A stretch of 47,219 nt of DNA from an uncultured Acidobacteriota bacterium (GTDB taxonomy: Bacteria; Acidobacteriota; Blastocatellia; RBC074): NCBI GenBank assembly GCA_902825875.1, contig CADECP010000048.1:1-47219 (forward strand). Direction: 5' to 3'. The position numbers were made by a program, and so were the translations under genes. Within the stretch, counting starts at the first letter, position 1; every line of letters starts with the position of its first letter. The notes below the pieces were generated by a model. It saw only the letters and a program-made list of their open reading frames with translations. It was not told where the DNA came from and did not search any database. This document shows positions 33,892 through 42,900 of the stretch, in pieces.

Positions 33892-33970
33892 CCCATGAAG
33901 CCACACGAAGAATCACGAAGAGAGAATTGATCGCTTGTTGTCACAGTGAAACTTTGTGTGGCTTCGTGGG
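33892..33970. repeat. CACGAAG inverted repeat
   Basis: The left arm CCCATGAAGCCACACGAAG (33892-33910) continues with AATCACGAAG; the right arm TTTGTGTGGCTTCGTGGG (33953-33970) is its complement with one mismatch. It is the same family as at 6184-6346 and 11548-11621. Confidence 0.85.
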
Positions 33971-33994
33971 AGAAAAAACTGGTACCCCAAAAAA

Positions 33995-34459
33995 ATGAAT
34001 GACTTCGCCCAAGAAAAAGAAATTTTGTTCAGTCACCTGAAAGAATCAGGACTGAAACGAACCGGTCAGCGCGAACTGATTCTGGAAGTTTTCCTAAAAA
34101 CCGAAGGCCATCTGAGCGCAGAAGACCTGTATTCGCTGGTCAAAGCCGAAGACCCGACGGTTGGGTTCACGACGGTTTACCGCACTTTGAAACTGATGTG
34201 CGAATGCGGTCTGGCGCGCGAAGAAGGCATGGGCGATGGTCGCAAACGCTACGAACATTTGTACAACCATCCGCACCACGATCATTTGATCTGCACCGAA
34301 TGCGGCGACTTGATCGAATTTTACAGTGAAGTGATCGAACAGAAGCAGGATGAAATTGCGCTTTCTTATAACTTCAAACCGACTCGCCACAGCTTGCGAA
34401 TCTGGGGCATCTGTTCCGCCTGCCAGAAAAAGGCCAAAACCAAAGCAGCGGCAAAATAG
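33995..34459 (+). CDS. Fur family transcriptional regulator
   Basis: A protein of 154 residues starting [20 protein letters not shown]; an upstream GTG frame only reads the repeat arm. The winged helix is typical: [44 protein letters not shown] as recognition helix, then the metal-sensing dimer domain with [18 protein letters not shown]. Four Cys residues in two pairs (CTEC at about 105-108, CSAC near 144-147) form the structural zinc site. The protein could be Fur, Zur or PerR; nothing in the window decides which, though TonB receptors are present as possible regulon members. A Lys/Ala tail ends it. Confidence 0.9.
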   Translation: MNDFAQEKEILFSHLKESGLKRTGQRELILEVFLKTEGHLSAEDLYSLVKAEDPTVGFTTVYRTLKLMCECGLAREEGMGDGRKRYEHLYNHPHHDHLICTECGDLIEFYSEVIEQKQDEIALSYNFKPTRHSLRIWGICSACQKKAKTKAAAK

Positions 34460-34474
34460 TAGCAAGCGGCAATA

Positions 34475-34558
34475 GACAGGATTTACAAGATTGAACAGGA
34501 TTGGTCGCAACTAAAGTTCAATAGAGTTTGCATCCTGTTGAACCCTGTCAATCCTGTC
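34475..34558. repeat. 9-nt-period CAGGAT inverted repeat
   Basis: Arms at 34475-34502 (GACAGGATTTACAAGATTGA and on) and 34531-34558 (ATCCTGTTGAACCCTGTC and on), complementary with a few mismatches. The spacer is 28 nt. It fills the gap between the Fur-like regulator and the acyl-CoA dehydrogenase. Confidence 0.87.
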
Positions 34559-34588
34559 CAAAAATTTTCCTTGAGAGGATGAACTGAT

Positions 34589-36325
34589 ATGGCAATCGTC
34601 AAAGGCGGCAGCTTCCTGTTTGAAGACCGCGCGCCCAACGAAGTGTTCACCCGCGAAGACATCAGCGAAGAGCAGCAAATGTTTGCCGGAGTCGCCGCCG
34701 AGTTCATGCAGAAAGAAGTCGTCGCGCGCTCCGAACAGATTTATGCCAAAGACTGGCCGCTGACGCGCGAACTGTTGTTGAAAGCCGGCGAACTGGATTT
34801 GCTTCGCATAGACATCCCGGAAGCTTACGGCGGAATGGGATTGGACAAAGTCAGTTCGGCTTACGTTGGCGAGCAGATTGCGCTGATGCCTTCGTTCGGA
34901 GCTTCGCTGGGCGCGCACACGACGATTGGGACTTTGCCGATTGTTTATTTCGGCACGGCGGAACAGCGCGCAAAGTATTTGCCGAAACTGGCGACGGGCG
35001 AATTGATTGCGGCTTATTGCCTGACCGAACCCGGTTCCGGTTCCGACGCTCTGGCCGCCAAAACCAAAGCCACTCTGAGCGAAGACGGCACGCATTATGT
35101 TTTGCGCGGCCAGAAAATGTGGATCACCAACGGCGGCTTCGCGGATATTTTCATCGTCTTTGCCAAAGTAGATGGCGAGAAGTTCACCGCCTTCATAGTC
35201 GAAAAAGGCCCCGGCGTTATTCCCGGTCACGAAGAGAAAAAGCTTGGATTGGATGGAAGCTCGACGACGGCTGTCATGCTGGAAGACGCGCGAGTCCCGG
35301 TTGAAAACCTGCTCGGCGAAATTGGTAAAGGCCACGTCGTCGCTTTCAACATTTTGAATCTTGGCCGGCTGAAACTCGGCAGCCGCAACATCGGCGGCGC
35401 GAAGTTCGCGCTGAACAACGCGCTGGCTTATTCCAAAGAACGTCATCAATTCAATCGAGCCATCGCCAGTTTCGGACTCATCAAGCGCAAACTGGCCGAA
35501 ATGGCGATTCGCTGTTACGTAGGCGATGCGTTGGTCTGGCGAACGCTGGGCGCGATTGACCAGTCGCTGGAAACGGTGGACGCCGCCGATCCGATGCAGG
35601 CGCTGAAAGCCATCGAACAATTCGCCGTTGAATGTTCGATCATCAAAGTCTGGACCAGCGAAGCTCTGGCTTTGGTGACGGATGAAACCGTTCAGGTTTA
35701 CGGTGGCTACGGTTATTCAAAAGATTACCCGGCGGAACGCGCTTATCGTGACGCGCGCATCACGCGAATTTACGAAGGCACGAACGAAATCAACCGGATG
35801 ATTATCCCGACCCGGTTGCTGAAATCCGCTAAAGACAAACTGCCGAACCTGCACGAAGAAATCAGCGACATACTCGATCGCACGATTACCGAACCCGGCG
35901 GCGAAGATATGCTGTTTGTCCGTCGCAAACTGAAAAACGCCAAAGAGATTGCCAAGCTGGCGCTGGCCGCCGTCGCCGAAAGTTACGGCGACAAGTTCAG
36001 TGAAGAACAAGAAGTCGTCGCGCTGGCCGCCGACATCGTCATCGAAGCTTATGCCGTCGAAAGCGCCTTGCTTAGAACTGAAAAGCTGATTGCGGCGAAA
36101 GGCCGCGAGCAGTGTTTGCTGGCGATTGACCTGACCAGCGTATACGCCAGCGACGCCGCCGACCGCATCGGAGTTTCCGCCAGCAATCTGGCTGCCGGAC
36201 TCGGCGAACCGAAAAAACTGCGCGAAGCTTTCGAGCGGCTGTCGTTGCATCGTCCGGTCAACACTGTTGCGGCTCGTCGCAGAATTGCCGATGCGATGCT
36301 CGAAGCCAATCGGTACTTGTGGTAA
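34589..36325 (+). CDS. Acyl-CoA dehydrogenase (very-long-chain type)
   Basis: A protein of 578 residues, longer than the usual 380, with the C-terminal extension of VLCAD/ACAD9-like enzymes. ATG 34589 has AGAGGAT upstream. Characteristic segments are present: AYCLTEPGSGSDALAAKTKA (FAD and acyl-CoA binding), KMWITNGGFADIFIVFAKV, RHQFNRAIASFGLIKRKLAEMA, QVYGGYGYSKDYPAERAYRDARI, and the catalytic Glu in RIYEGTNEINRM near 395. The extra C-terminal helical domain (about 430-578) resembles that of membrane-associated long-chain enzymes. It catalyses the first, FAD-dependent step of fatty acid beta-oxidation. No electron-transfer flavoprotein or other beta-oxidation gene is in the window. Confidence 0.93.
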   Translation: MAIVKGGSFLFEDRAPNEVFTREDISEEQQMFAGVAAEFMQKEVVARSEQIYAKDWPLTRELLLKAGELDLLRIDIPEAYGGMGLDKVSSAYVGEQIALMPSFGASLGAHTTIGTLPIVYFGTAEQRAKYLPKLATGELIAAYCLTEPGSGSDALAAKTKATLSEDGTHYVLRGQKMWITNGGFADIFIVFAKVDGEKFTAFIVEKGPGVIPGHEEKKLGLDGSSTTAVMLEDARVPVENLLGEIGKGHVVAFNILNLGRLKLGSRNIGGAKFALNNALAYSKERHQFNRAIASFGLIKRKLAEMAIRCYVGDALVWRTLGAIDQSLETVDAADPMQALKAIEQFAVECSIIKVWTSEALALVTDETVQVYGGYGYSKDYPAERAYRDARITRIYEGTNEINRMIIPTRLLKSAKDKLPNLHEEISDILDRTITEPGGEDMLFVRRKLKNAKEIAKLALAAVAESYGDKFSEEQEVVALAADIVIEAYAVESALLRTEKLIAAKGREQCLLAIDLTSVYASDAADRIGVSASNLAAGLGEPKKLREAFERLSLHRPVNTVAARRRIADAMLEANRYLW

Positions 36326-36344
36326 TCAGAAACTTACGTCAACT

Positions 36345-36387
36345 AACGCCACCAACAAGCGCGCAGGCATAAAAAGTTGGTGGCGTT
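36345..36387 (+). terminator. Terminator after the acyl-CoA dehydrogenase
   Basis: AACGCCACCAAC (36345-36356) pairs with GTTGGTGGCGTT (36376-36387), a 12-bp perfect stem with a 19-nt loop, followed by TGTGTCTT. It separates the dehydrogenase from hslV. Confidence 0.82.
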
Positions 36388-36444
36388 TGTGTCTTCCGAA
36401 GCCATTCTTGACACGGCTTGGAAGCGGTCGCTATAGTCCAAACC

Positions 36445-37020
36445 ATGCCTTATCCATTGCATTCAAATAAAAATTCGCGCGGCGGCAGGCCGCAAATCCG
36501 CAGTACAACAATTTTGGCAGTTCGCCGTGACGGCAAGGTCGTCATTGCCGGAGACGGACAAGTGACGATGGGCGACACGATCATGAAATCAGGCGCGCGC
36601 AAAGTTCGCCGCTTGTACGGCGACAAAGTCCTGGCCGGATTTGCCGGAGCCAGCGCCGACGCCTTCGCGCTGTTTCAGCGGTTTGAAACCAAGCTGGAAC
36701 AGTTTCATGGCCAGTTGAATCGCGCCGCTGTCGAACTGGCCAAAGACTGGCGCACAGACAAGATGATGCGGAATCTGGAAGCTTTGTTGCTGGTTTCCGA
36801 TCCGACCAGCACGCTGGTTATCGGAGGCAATGGCGATGTGATCGAACCCGACGACGGCATCGTTTCGATTGGTTCGGGCGGGCCGTATGCGTTGGCGGCG
36901 GCTCGTGCGCTGGCACGCAACACGGAACTCAACGCTCGGCAGATCGCCGAAGAAGCGATGAAAATCGCGGGCGAAATCTGCATCTACAGCAATTCAAATT
37001 TAGTGATTGAGGAACTCTGA
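36445..37020 (+). CDS. hslV: HslV, peptidase subunit of the HslUV (ClpYQ) protease
   Basis: A protein of 191 residues. The N-terminal threonine peptidase core is intact: the nucleophile is Thr in [20 protein letters not shown], followed by [35 protein letters not shown] and the C-terminal [14 protein letters not shown]. HslV is normally almost directly initiated before TT; here about 20 residues ([20 protein letters not shown]) precede the first Thr and must be removed as a propeptide. Between that ATG and the Thr I see no later start codon. It forms the two-ring degradation chamber capped by HslU, encoded 87 bp downstream with a repeat in between. Confidence 0.95.
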   Translation: MPYPLHSNKNSRGGRPQIRSTTILAVRRDGKVVIAGDGQVTMGDTIMKSGARKVRRLYGDKVLAGFAGASADAFALFQRFETKLEQFHGQLNRAAVELAKDWRTDKMMRNLEALLLVSDPTSTLVIGGNGDVIEPDDGIVSIGSGGPYALAAARALARNTELNARQIAEEAMKIAGEICIYSNSNLVIEEL

Positions 37021-37024
37021 AAGA

Positions 37025-37105
37025 GGAGTCGGTAATCGGTAGTCGGTAGTCAGCAGCTTCTTTGCTGGCGACCCGACTCCCGACTCCTGACTCCTGATTA
37101 CTCCC
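37025..37105. repeat. GTAGTCG/ACTCCTG 7-nt-period inverted repeat
   Basis: The left arm at 37025-37057 (GGAGTCGGTAATCGGTAGTC and on) pairs with the right arm at 37064-37105 (ACTCCCG, ACTCCTG, ACTCCTG, ATTACTCC). It occupies nearly the entire hslV-hslU gap, ending 2 bp before the hslU start. Confidence 0.87.
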
Positions 37106-37107
37106 TT

Positions 37108-38523
37108 ATGGTTGTTTATCTCAAAGGTGATCTTGAAGAACCGTCTGGCCTGGATTCGTTGACTCCGCGTCAGATCGTGGCTGAACTGGACAAACACGTC
37201 GTTGGCCAAAACGCCGCCAAACGCGCTGTCGCCGTCGCGCTGCGAAACCGCGTTCGTCGGCAAAAGCTGCCGCCGGATATGGCGCAGGACGTGATGCCGA
37301 AAAACATCATCATGATCGGTTCGACCGGCGTCGGAAAAACCGAAATCGCTCGGCGATTGGCGCGTCTGTCTTCGTCGCCGTTTCTGAAAGTCGAAGCTTC
37401 CAAGTTCACCGAAGTCGGTTACGTCGGACGCGATGTCGAATCAATGATTCGTGACCTGGCGGAAATTTCGGTTGATCTGATCCGCGAAGAAAAAATCGCC
37501 GAAATCGAAGACAAGGCCGCGCTGAATGTCGAAGAAAGAATCCTCGATTTGCTGTTGCCGCCAAGCAAATCGTCTTCCGGCGGTTCGTTCGATTCATCCA
37601 TTGACCAGATCGAAGACACGCCGTCCGCCGCACAGGAAACTTACAACCGGACACGCGAAAAACTCCGCACGCAATTGCGCGAAGGCCGGTTGGAAAGTCG
37701 CATTGTCGAACTGGAAGTCCGCGAACGCAGTTTCCCGTCGTTTGAAATCATCACCAATCAGGGCGTCGAAGAAATGGACGTGAACCTGAAAGACATGATG
37801 CCCGGTTTGTTCGGCTCTAAAACCAAGACTCGCAAGATGACCGTCGCCGAGGCGATGGAATATCTGATGTCCGAAGAAGAACAAAAGCTGATTGATATGG
37901 AAGCCGTCGCGCGCGTGGCTCTGGAGCGTGTGGAGTCTTCCGGCATCATCTTCCTGGACGAAATTGACAAGGTCGCCGGGCGCGAAGGCGGGCACGGTCC
38001 GGACGTTTCGCGCGAAGGCGTTCAACGCGACATTTTGCCGATTGTCGAAGGCACGACAGTCAACACCAAATACGGAATGGTTCGCACCGATCACATTCTG
38101 TTCATCGCCGCCGGAGCCTTTCACGTGTCCAAACCGTCGGATTTGATCCCGGAACTGCAAGGCCGCTTTCCGATCCGCGTCGAACTGCAACCGCTGACCA
38201 TAGACGATTTCAAACGCATCCTGACCGAACCCAAAAACGCGCTGATCAAACAGTACAAAGCCTTGCTGGAAACCGAAGGCATTCAACTGGACGTTACCGA
38301 TGACGCGATTGACGAACTGGCGAATTTCGCTTTCAAGGTGAACGAAACCACCGAAGACATCGGCGCTCGGCGATTGCACACGATCCTGGAAAAAGTGCTG
38401 GACGAAATTTCGTTTGAAGGCCCCGATCTGGTCGAAAAGAACCAGGTGATTGACGCGGCTTATGTTCAAAACATGCTCACGGATATCGTCAAGAATGAAG
38501 ACCTCAGTCGTTACATTCTGTAA
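37108..38523 (+). CDS. hslU: HslU, AAA+ ATPase subunit of HslUV
   Basis: A protein of 471 residues. The HslU N-terminus ([20 protein letters not shown]) precedes Walker A GSTGVGKT (about 71-78) and the substrate pore loop [14 protein letters not shown]. The I-domain (about 115-225) is followed by Walker [12 protein letters not shown] (near 280) and the conserved [20 protein letters not shown], then a sensor region [12 protein letters not shown]. The C-terminal tail DLSRYIL is the segment that docks into and activates HslV. It unfolds substrates for HslV. The start ATG 37108 is preceded by the repeat and has no strong Shine-Dalgarno sequence, so translational coupling to hslV is unlikely given the 87-bp gap. 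Confidence 0.96.
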   Translation: MVVYLKGDLEEPSGLDSLTPRQIVAELDKHVVGQNAAKRAVAVALRNRVRRQKLPPDMAQDVMPKNIIMIGSTGVGKTEIARRLARLSSSPFLKVEASKFTEVGYVGRDVESMIRDLAEISVDLIREEKIAEIEDKAALNVEERILDLLLPPSKSSSGGSFDSSIDQIEDTPSAAQETYNRTREKLRTQLREGRLESRIVELEVRERSFPSFEIITNQGVEEMDVNLKDMMPGLFGSKTKTRKMTVAEAMEYLMSEEEQKLIDMEAVARVALERVESSGIIFLDEIDKVAGREGGHGPDVSREGVQRDILPIVEGTTVNTKYGMVRTDHILFIAAGAFHVSKPSDLIPELQGRFPIRVELQPLTIDDFKRILTEPKNALIKQYKALLETEGIQLDVTDDAIDELANFAFKVNETTEDIGARRLHTILEKVLDEISFEGPDLVEKNQVIDAAYVQNMLTDIVKNEDLSRYIL

Positions 38524-38526
38524 CTG

Positions 38527-38640
38527 AAATCAAAAGGCAAAAGGCAAATATCAAAAGGGAAAAATGAAGAGTCTTTTTTTAGCAAAAAGAAAAGTTCCGA
38601 CTTTTTGCCTTTTGCCTTTTGCCTTTTGCCTTTTGGTTTT
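38527..38640. repeat. AAAGGCA/TGCCTTT palindrome forming a signal peptide
   Basis: The left arm at 38527-38560 (AAATCAAAAGGCAAAAGGCA and on) and the right arm at 38602-38640 (TTTTTGCC units) pair around a 41-nt loop. The left arm holds the ribosome binding site (AAAAGGGA) and the loop contains ATG 38564. The right arm encodes the hydrophobic core FCLLPFAFCLLVF. Confidence 0.92.
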
Positions 38641-39664
38641 CAATTTTGCCGCGTGCGGCAAAATTGGTGATCCCATTCCGCCGACGCCGCGCGCTCCGTT
38701 GATTGTCGAAGAGTTGCAAGTCGCGCAGCAGGGCGCTGAACTTATCCTAAGCTTTCCTCTGAAAATCGGTAAAAATAAACCTCGCCGCATTGATGTTTAT
38801 CGAGCGGTTGAATCCGCCAGCGACCCTGAAGGCGTCACCGTCGAAACTTTTTCGGCGCGCGCCAGCCTGATTAACTCGATTGAGCAAATCCCTGAAAAAA
38901 CTTCCACGATCAGTTTTCGTGACGCGCTGGATTTGAAAAGCAATGCGCGAAATCAGCGGTATCGGTATGCAGTGCGTTTGGTGAATCAGTCAGGGCAGGC
39001 AGCGGATTTTTCCAACTACGCGATGATCGTTCCGCTGTTCGATCTGGCGTTGCCGCCGACGGCGTTGAAAATCGCGCAGCAGGAACGGCAGATTGATGTG
39101 AACTGGGCAGCGCCTGCCGCCAACGAAAGCGGAACGGCTCCGGCAAATGTGGCTGGTTACAATTTGTATCGCCGCAGCGGAGACGCCCTCGTCAAACTAA
39201 ATGCTCAGCCGCTCGCCGAGCCGCGTTTTACCGACCGCAACTTTGCCTTTGGCGCGGAGTATCAATACACGGTGCGCGCGTTGTCGTTGTTGCCGGGAAG
39301 CGTCAGCCTGGCGACGGCGATTGAAAGCAACGAAAGCGCGCCGCTCGCTCACACGCCGAAAGATACATTCCCGCCTGTGGCTCCTGATCCTGTCACGTTG
39401 GCTTCGATTGGCGGCATGGTCAGTTTGTTCTGGCCGCTCAATCAGGAACCGGACGTTGCCGGATACAACATTTACCGAGCCGAATCAGACCAGACTCCGC
39501 CCGCGCAATGGACAAAACTCAACACTCAACTTCACAAAACGGCTTCGTTCCGCGACGACCGCGTGCAAGTCGGCAAACAATACTTTTATCAAGTTACCGC
39601 TGTGGATGTTTACGGCAATGAAAGCCTGCGCTCTGAGGTCAAGAGCGAAACGGTCAATCCTTGA
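38564..39664 (+). CDS. Putative lipoprotein with fibronectin type III domains
   Basis: A protein of 366 residues. The signal peptide (KSLFLAKRKVPTFCLLPFAF, then CLLVFNFAAC) ends in a lipobox-like FAAC, with Phe at -3, and CGKIGDPIPPTPRAP, a sequence common at the start of acidobacterial lipoproteins. Two or three fibronectin type III domains follow (about 60-150, 155-255, 265-365), each with the WxxP/YxV pattern: IDVNWAAPAANES ... AGYNLYRRS ... YQYTVRALS, and VSLFWPLNQEPDVAGYNIYR ... YFYQVTAVDVYGNES. It is an outer-envelope adhesion or scaffold candidate without a catalytic domain. The signal peptide core comes from the AAAGGCA palindrome. The next gene, on the opposite strand, is the NACHT protein. 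Confidence 0.85.
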   Translation: MKSLFLAKRKVPTFCLLPFAFCLLVFNFAACGKIGDPIPPTPRAPLIVEELQVAQQGAELILSFPLKIGKNKPRRIDVYRAVESASDPEGVTVETFSARASLINSIEQIPEKTSTISFRDALDLKSNARNQRYRYAVRLVNQSGQAADFSNYAMIVPLFDLALPPTALKIAQQERQIDVNWAAPAANESGTAPANVAGYNLYRRSGDALVKLNAQPLAEPRFTDRNFAFGAEYQYTVRALSLLPGSVSLATAIESNESAPLAHTPKDTFPPVAPDPVTLASIGGMVSLFWPLNQEPDVAGYNIYRAESDQTPPAQWTKLNTQLHKTASFRDDRVQVGKQYFYQVTAVDVYGNESLRSEVKSETVNP

Positions 39665-39690
39665 CGGGCAGGCGCGAGCCAGCACGGAAC

Positions 39691-39710
39691 AGGGAGCGGT
39701 AGCGACCGGG
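39691..39710. repeat. GGGAGCGGTAGCG repeat copy (intergenic)
   Basis: AGGGAGCGGTAGCGACCGGG, within the convergent gap before the SEFIR-NACHT-FGE gene. A closely similar copy is read in the CRTAC1 gene at 22399-22423. Confidence 0.7.
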
Positions 39711-39747
39711 CAATGAGATTAAGGCAAGCAATTTGCAGAGAAGCGAT

Positions 39748-39820
39748 GGGACAGGTTCTTAACCTGTCCCATAGGAAATTTGTGCTGCTGAAGCAGTGGG
39801 ACAGGTTACGAACCTGTCCC
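39748..39820. repeat. Two GGGACAGGTT hairpins
   Basis: Near-perfect 23-nt hairpins at 39748-39770 and 39798-39820, each GGGACAGGTT / AACCTGTCCC around a 3-nt loop. They are in the 273-bp convergent gap between the FN3 lipoprotein and the SEFIR-NACHT-FGE gene, which contains no gene, and may act as terminators for both. Confidence 0.88.
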
Positions 39821-39937
39821 ACCAAGCCACAGGCTTACAAATTGAAAAATAAATTCGAGCGCCTGACGGCGCTGTGGGGACTCGCGCTCACGCGCGTGCG
39901 CTCCGCTATCGCTACGCGCACCGTCCCAAGACAGAGG

Positions 39938-42900
39938 TCAGGAAGAAGGGGGACGCGCCGCAACCACCCGAAAACCGGGACTGACGTAACGGAACGCCGC
40001 AAGATAGTTGAGACGAAACACGGCCCGCGCGTACAATTGAATGTCGATCCACGAGCCGCCCCGCAGGACGCGAGATGTCGCTGCGCCCAAATTCTCTTGC
40101 GCCGCGTCGCGCTTCGGATTGTTGTAATCGCTCAGACACCATTCCCAAACGTTTCCGCTCATCTCTTCCACTCCATAAGGTGACGCGCCGTTTGGGAAAA
40201 TGCCGACGGCGCTGGTCTGGCCGATGCCGGTGTCACCAACGTTGGATTTCTTCGGATCGAATTTGCCTTTGTACGGGTAAAGCCGTCCGTCTGTGCCGCG
40301 CGCGGCTTTTTCCCATTCAAACTCGGTAGGCAATCGAACTTCGCGCGACTGGCGCTCCCTACCGGTCGCAGTACTGACTCGGTTTGCACTGTGTTGATCC
40401 AGCCGCCAAGACAACCAACGGCAAAATGCCACCGCCTGATACCAATTCACATTGTCGCGCGGATGGTTGGCGAATTTGAAATACTGTTCGTGCATCTGGC
40501 GCTCGTCTTCGCTGGCCGCCAAACCCGCAAACCATCTTTTGTCGTTGAAGCCTTCGGGATCGTCCAAAAAGGTTTGAAACTGAGCGTAAGTAATCGGGTA
40601 ACGGCTGATCCAGAAATCCGGCAGCCAGAGTTTTTGCGGCTTGGCGGCGTATTCGTCTTTTGCATTGCCGTACTGAAACTCGCCTTCGGGAATCCTGATC
40701 CATTCAATGTCCGGCAGCTTCAAGTCGTTGTGTTTAATGACACTGACGCCTTTGCGATTGTCCCAGCCCAGCAAACCCAGAGCGCGCCCGACCGCCGCGC
40801 GAGCTTGCGGTTCGGGGTCGCGTTTCAAATCCGTCAGCCGATCAATCCATTCTTTGGTCAATCGTTGGCGCGCGGCTGTGTTCAGAGTTTCGCCGACTCC
40901 GCTCCGGTCAAGGCATTGGGCGGCGACTTCGGGATTTGCTTCGGCAATCCATTCGACAGCGGCGGTGCAATCGTTGCTGTACAAACCGGTGAACAAGACC
41001 GCCGCCACTTCCCAATTGGTTCGTTGCCACCAACGGTCAGGCCAGAGTTGTGAAGCCTTCAAATCGCGCGCCTCGAATCTGGTCGCCAGATGCCGCGCGG
41101 CAAAATATTCCTGCAACAATTGATGCGTGAACCGCACAGGATCGGCGATGTCCAAAATGCCAGCGCCGCTGGCCAGCGTAAACAACCGTTGATGGTTTTC
41201 GCCCAAGACTTTGGCCGCTTCGGATTTGGGCAGCACGGTCAGCGCACCGCTGTATTCGCCGTCTTTGTCAGCATCCGGTTTGGCCGGGCGGCTTTGCATT
41301 TCAAACGCCAACCGCGCCAGCGCATCTTTCAACGGCTCCATTTCAGTTGGCAGAATGCGGTCGTCTTCCAGTTCGCGGTTGAGCCGGTTTTGGACGAAGT
41401 TCTTGAACAATTCGCCGCGGTTTTTCGGCAACTCGCCCGAGTTGGCGACGAAATTGCCGATCAGCATATTCAACATAAACGGATTGCTGGCCAGTTTCAT
41501 CAATCCCGCTGAATCATCGCGTTGGCCAACCCAGCGTTGCCACTGCGAATTGCCTTTCTCGCCTTGCCATTCCCAACCCCAGCGAAGCCCGTTCGGCAGT
41601 TCCATGTTCAGCCAGAAGATTTGCTCAGCGTCGGACAGTTTGTCGCCGAACTTTTCCAGAAACTTTTTAAGCGTTTGCTGAGCCGTTGGCGGAGCGAGTT
41701 TCCAAAACAACGGTTCGGCCAGTTCCGGGCGTTCGACTTGATGGAGGTAATTTTCGACAAAGCGGCGAATGCGAAGCGGGTCGAGCGGACTGATGTTGAT
41801 GCAATCGAAACCAAGTTCCGCCGGGTAATCTTCTTTGCGACAGGAAACAATGGCTATCAGTTCAGGATGCTGATGCTCTTTGATGAAACGGCAAACCTGA
41901 TCGTCTTTTTCACGACGTTGATCCACAGGCAATTCGTTCAATCCGTCCAGCAACAACGCGGCTCGGCGCGATTGCAGCAAGGAATCCAGATGTGATTCCA
42001 GTTTGCCGATTTGCGAAGCGATGAAATCCCGCAGCGATTGACTGGGCAGCGTCCATTCGCGCAAAGGTACAACCAGCGGAATCGGCTTTTGAGGATTTTG
42101 CCGAGCGGTTTCGGCCATCTCCATCGCCAGTTTCCAAATCGCCGTGCTCTTTCCGCCGCCGGGTTCGCCCAACAGCGCCGCGCGTTCGACTTTCAACATG
42201 GCTTTGGCGGCGTCGTCGAAATCATCCTTTTTGGGCTGTAACGAACCGTCTTTGCCCACCGGAAACAACCCGGCAGGCATGCGCCGGTCTTTGTAAAAAC
42301 GGAACTGCTGCTCTGCCCGGCTGCTCATGCCGGTGTAAAGCTGGCGCAGACTTTCGTCGTTCAATCCATCCAGAAACGCCAGTTCCAGTTCGCGCTGTGG
42401 TGATTGATTGGATTGGTTGGCGCTGGGAATGTCGGCTTTGACTGCGTTGGCAGTCGGTGAATCGGCGAAAGTCAGCGGATTTACGGTTTCGCGCGGCTTG
42501 GTTTTGACTGCGCCGACCGGTCGCGGTTCGACGCCAGCCTGATCGAGCAGGTAATCCAGCAACGACTGATAATTGGCGTCGGAAGTTAAAATGTAATGTG
42601 TCGCGGATCGAATCGGCTCAGGGCGGAAGTTCAACTCTTCGCTGGCAAACACGACCGGGACGTATTTCAGATTTCTAGTTGGGTCGTCGTAAATGTCCTG
42701 CGTAATCAAAGCGCCTTCCCAACGAACCCCTTTGCCTTTGCCGGGTTCTTCCAAACCGCGAAACCGGCGGTAATAAGTTTCTGTGCAAACGACCAGCACG
42801 AAATGCGCTTCGTCCAACCGGTTCAACATCCAACGCGGCCAGCCTTCTTCGGGCGTGCCTGGCACATACCGATCAATCCGCGTTTCGACGCCGTCATCCC

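Noticed and set aside
37025..37105. CRISPR-like repeats
   Set aside because: The 7-nt-period palindrome has no regular 25-40 nt repeat/spacer arrangement and no cas gene nearby.
37594..38469. 291-codon frame opposite hslU
   Set aside because: Antisense to a certain housekeeping gene.
39821..39937. Template repeat for the VR-like sequence
   Set aside because: Inspected in the gene's orientation: it contains hairpins and GC-rich sequence but no Asn-codon-rich copy of the RGGSW...GFR stretch, and no reverse transcriptase motif was found anywhere in the window.
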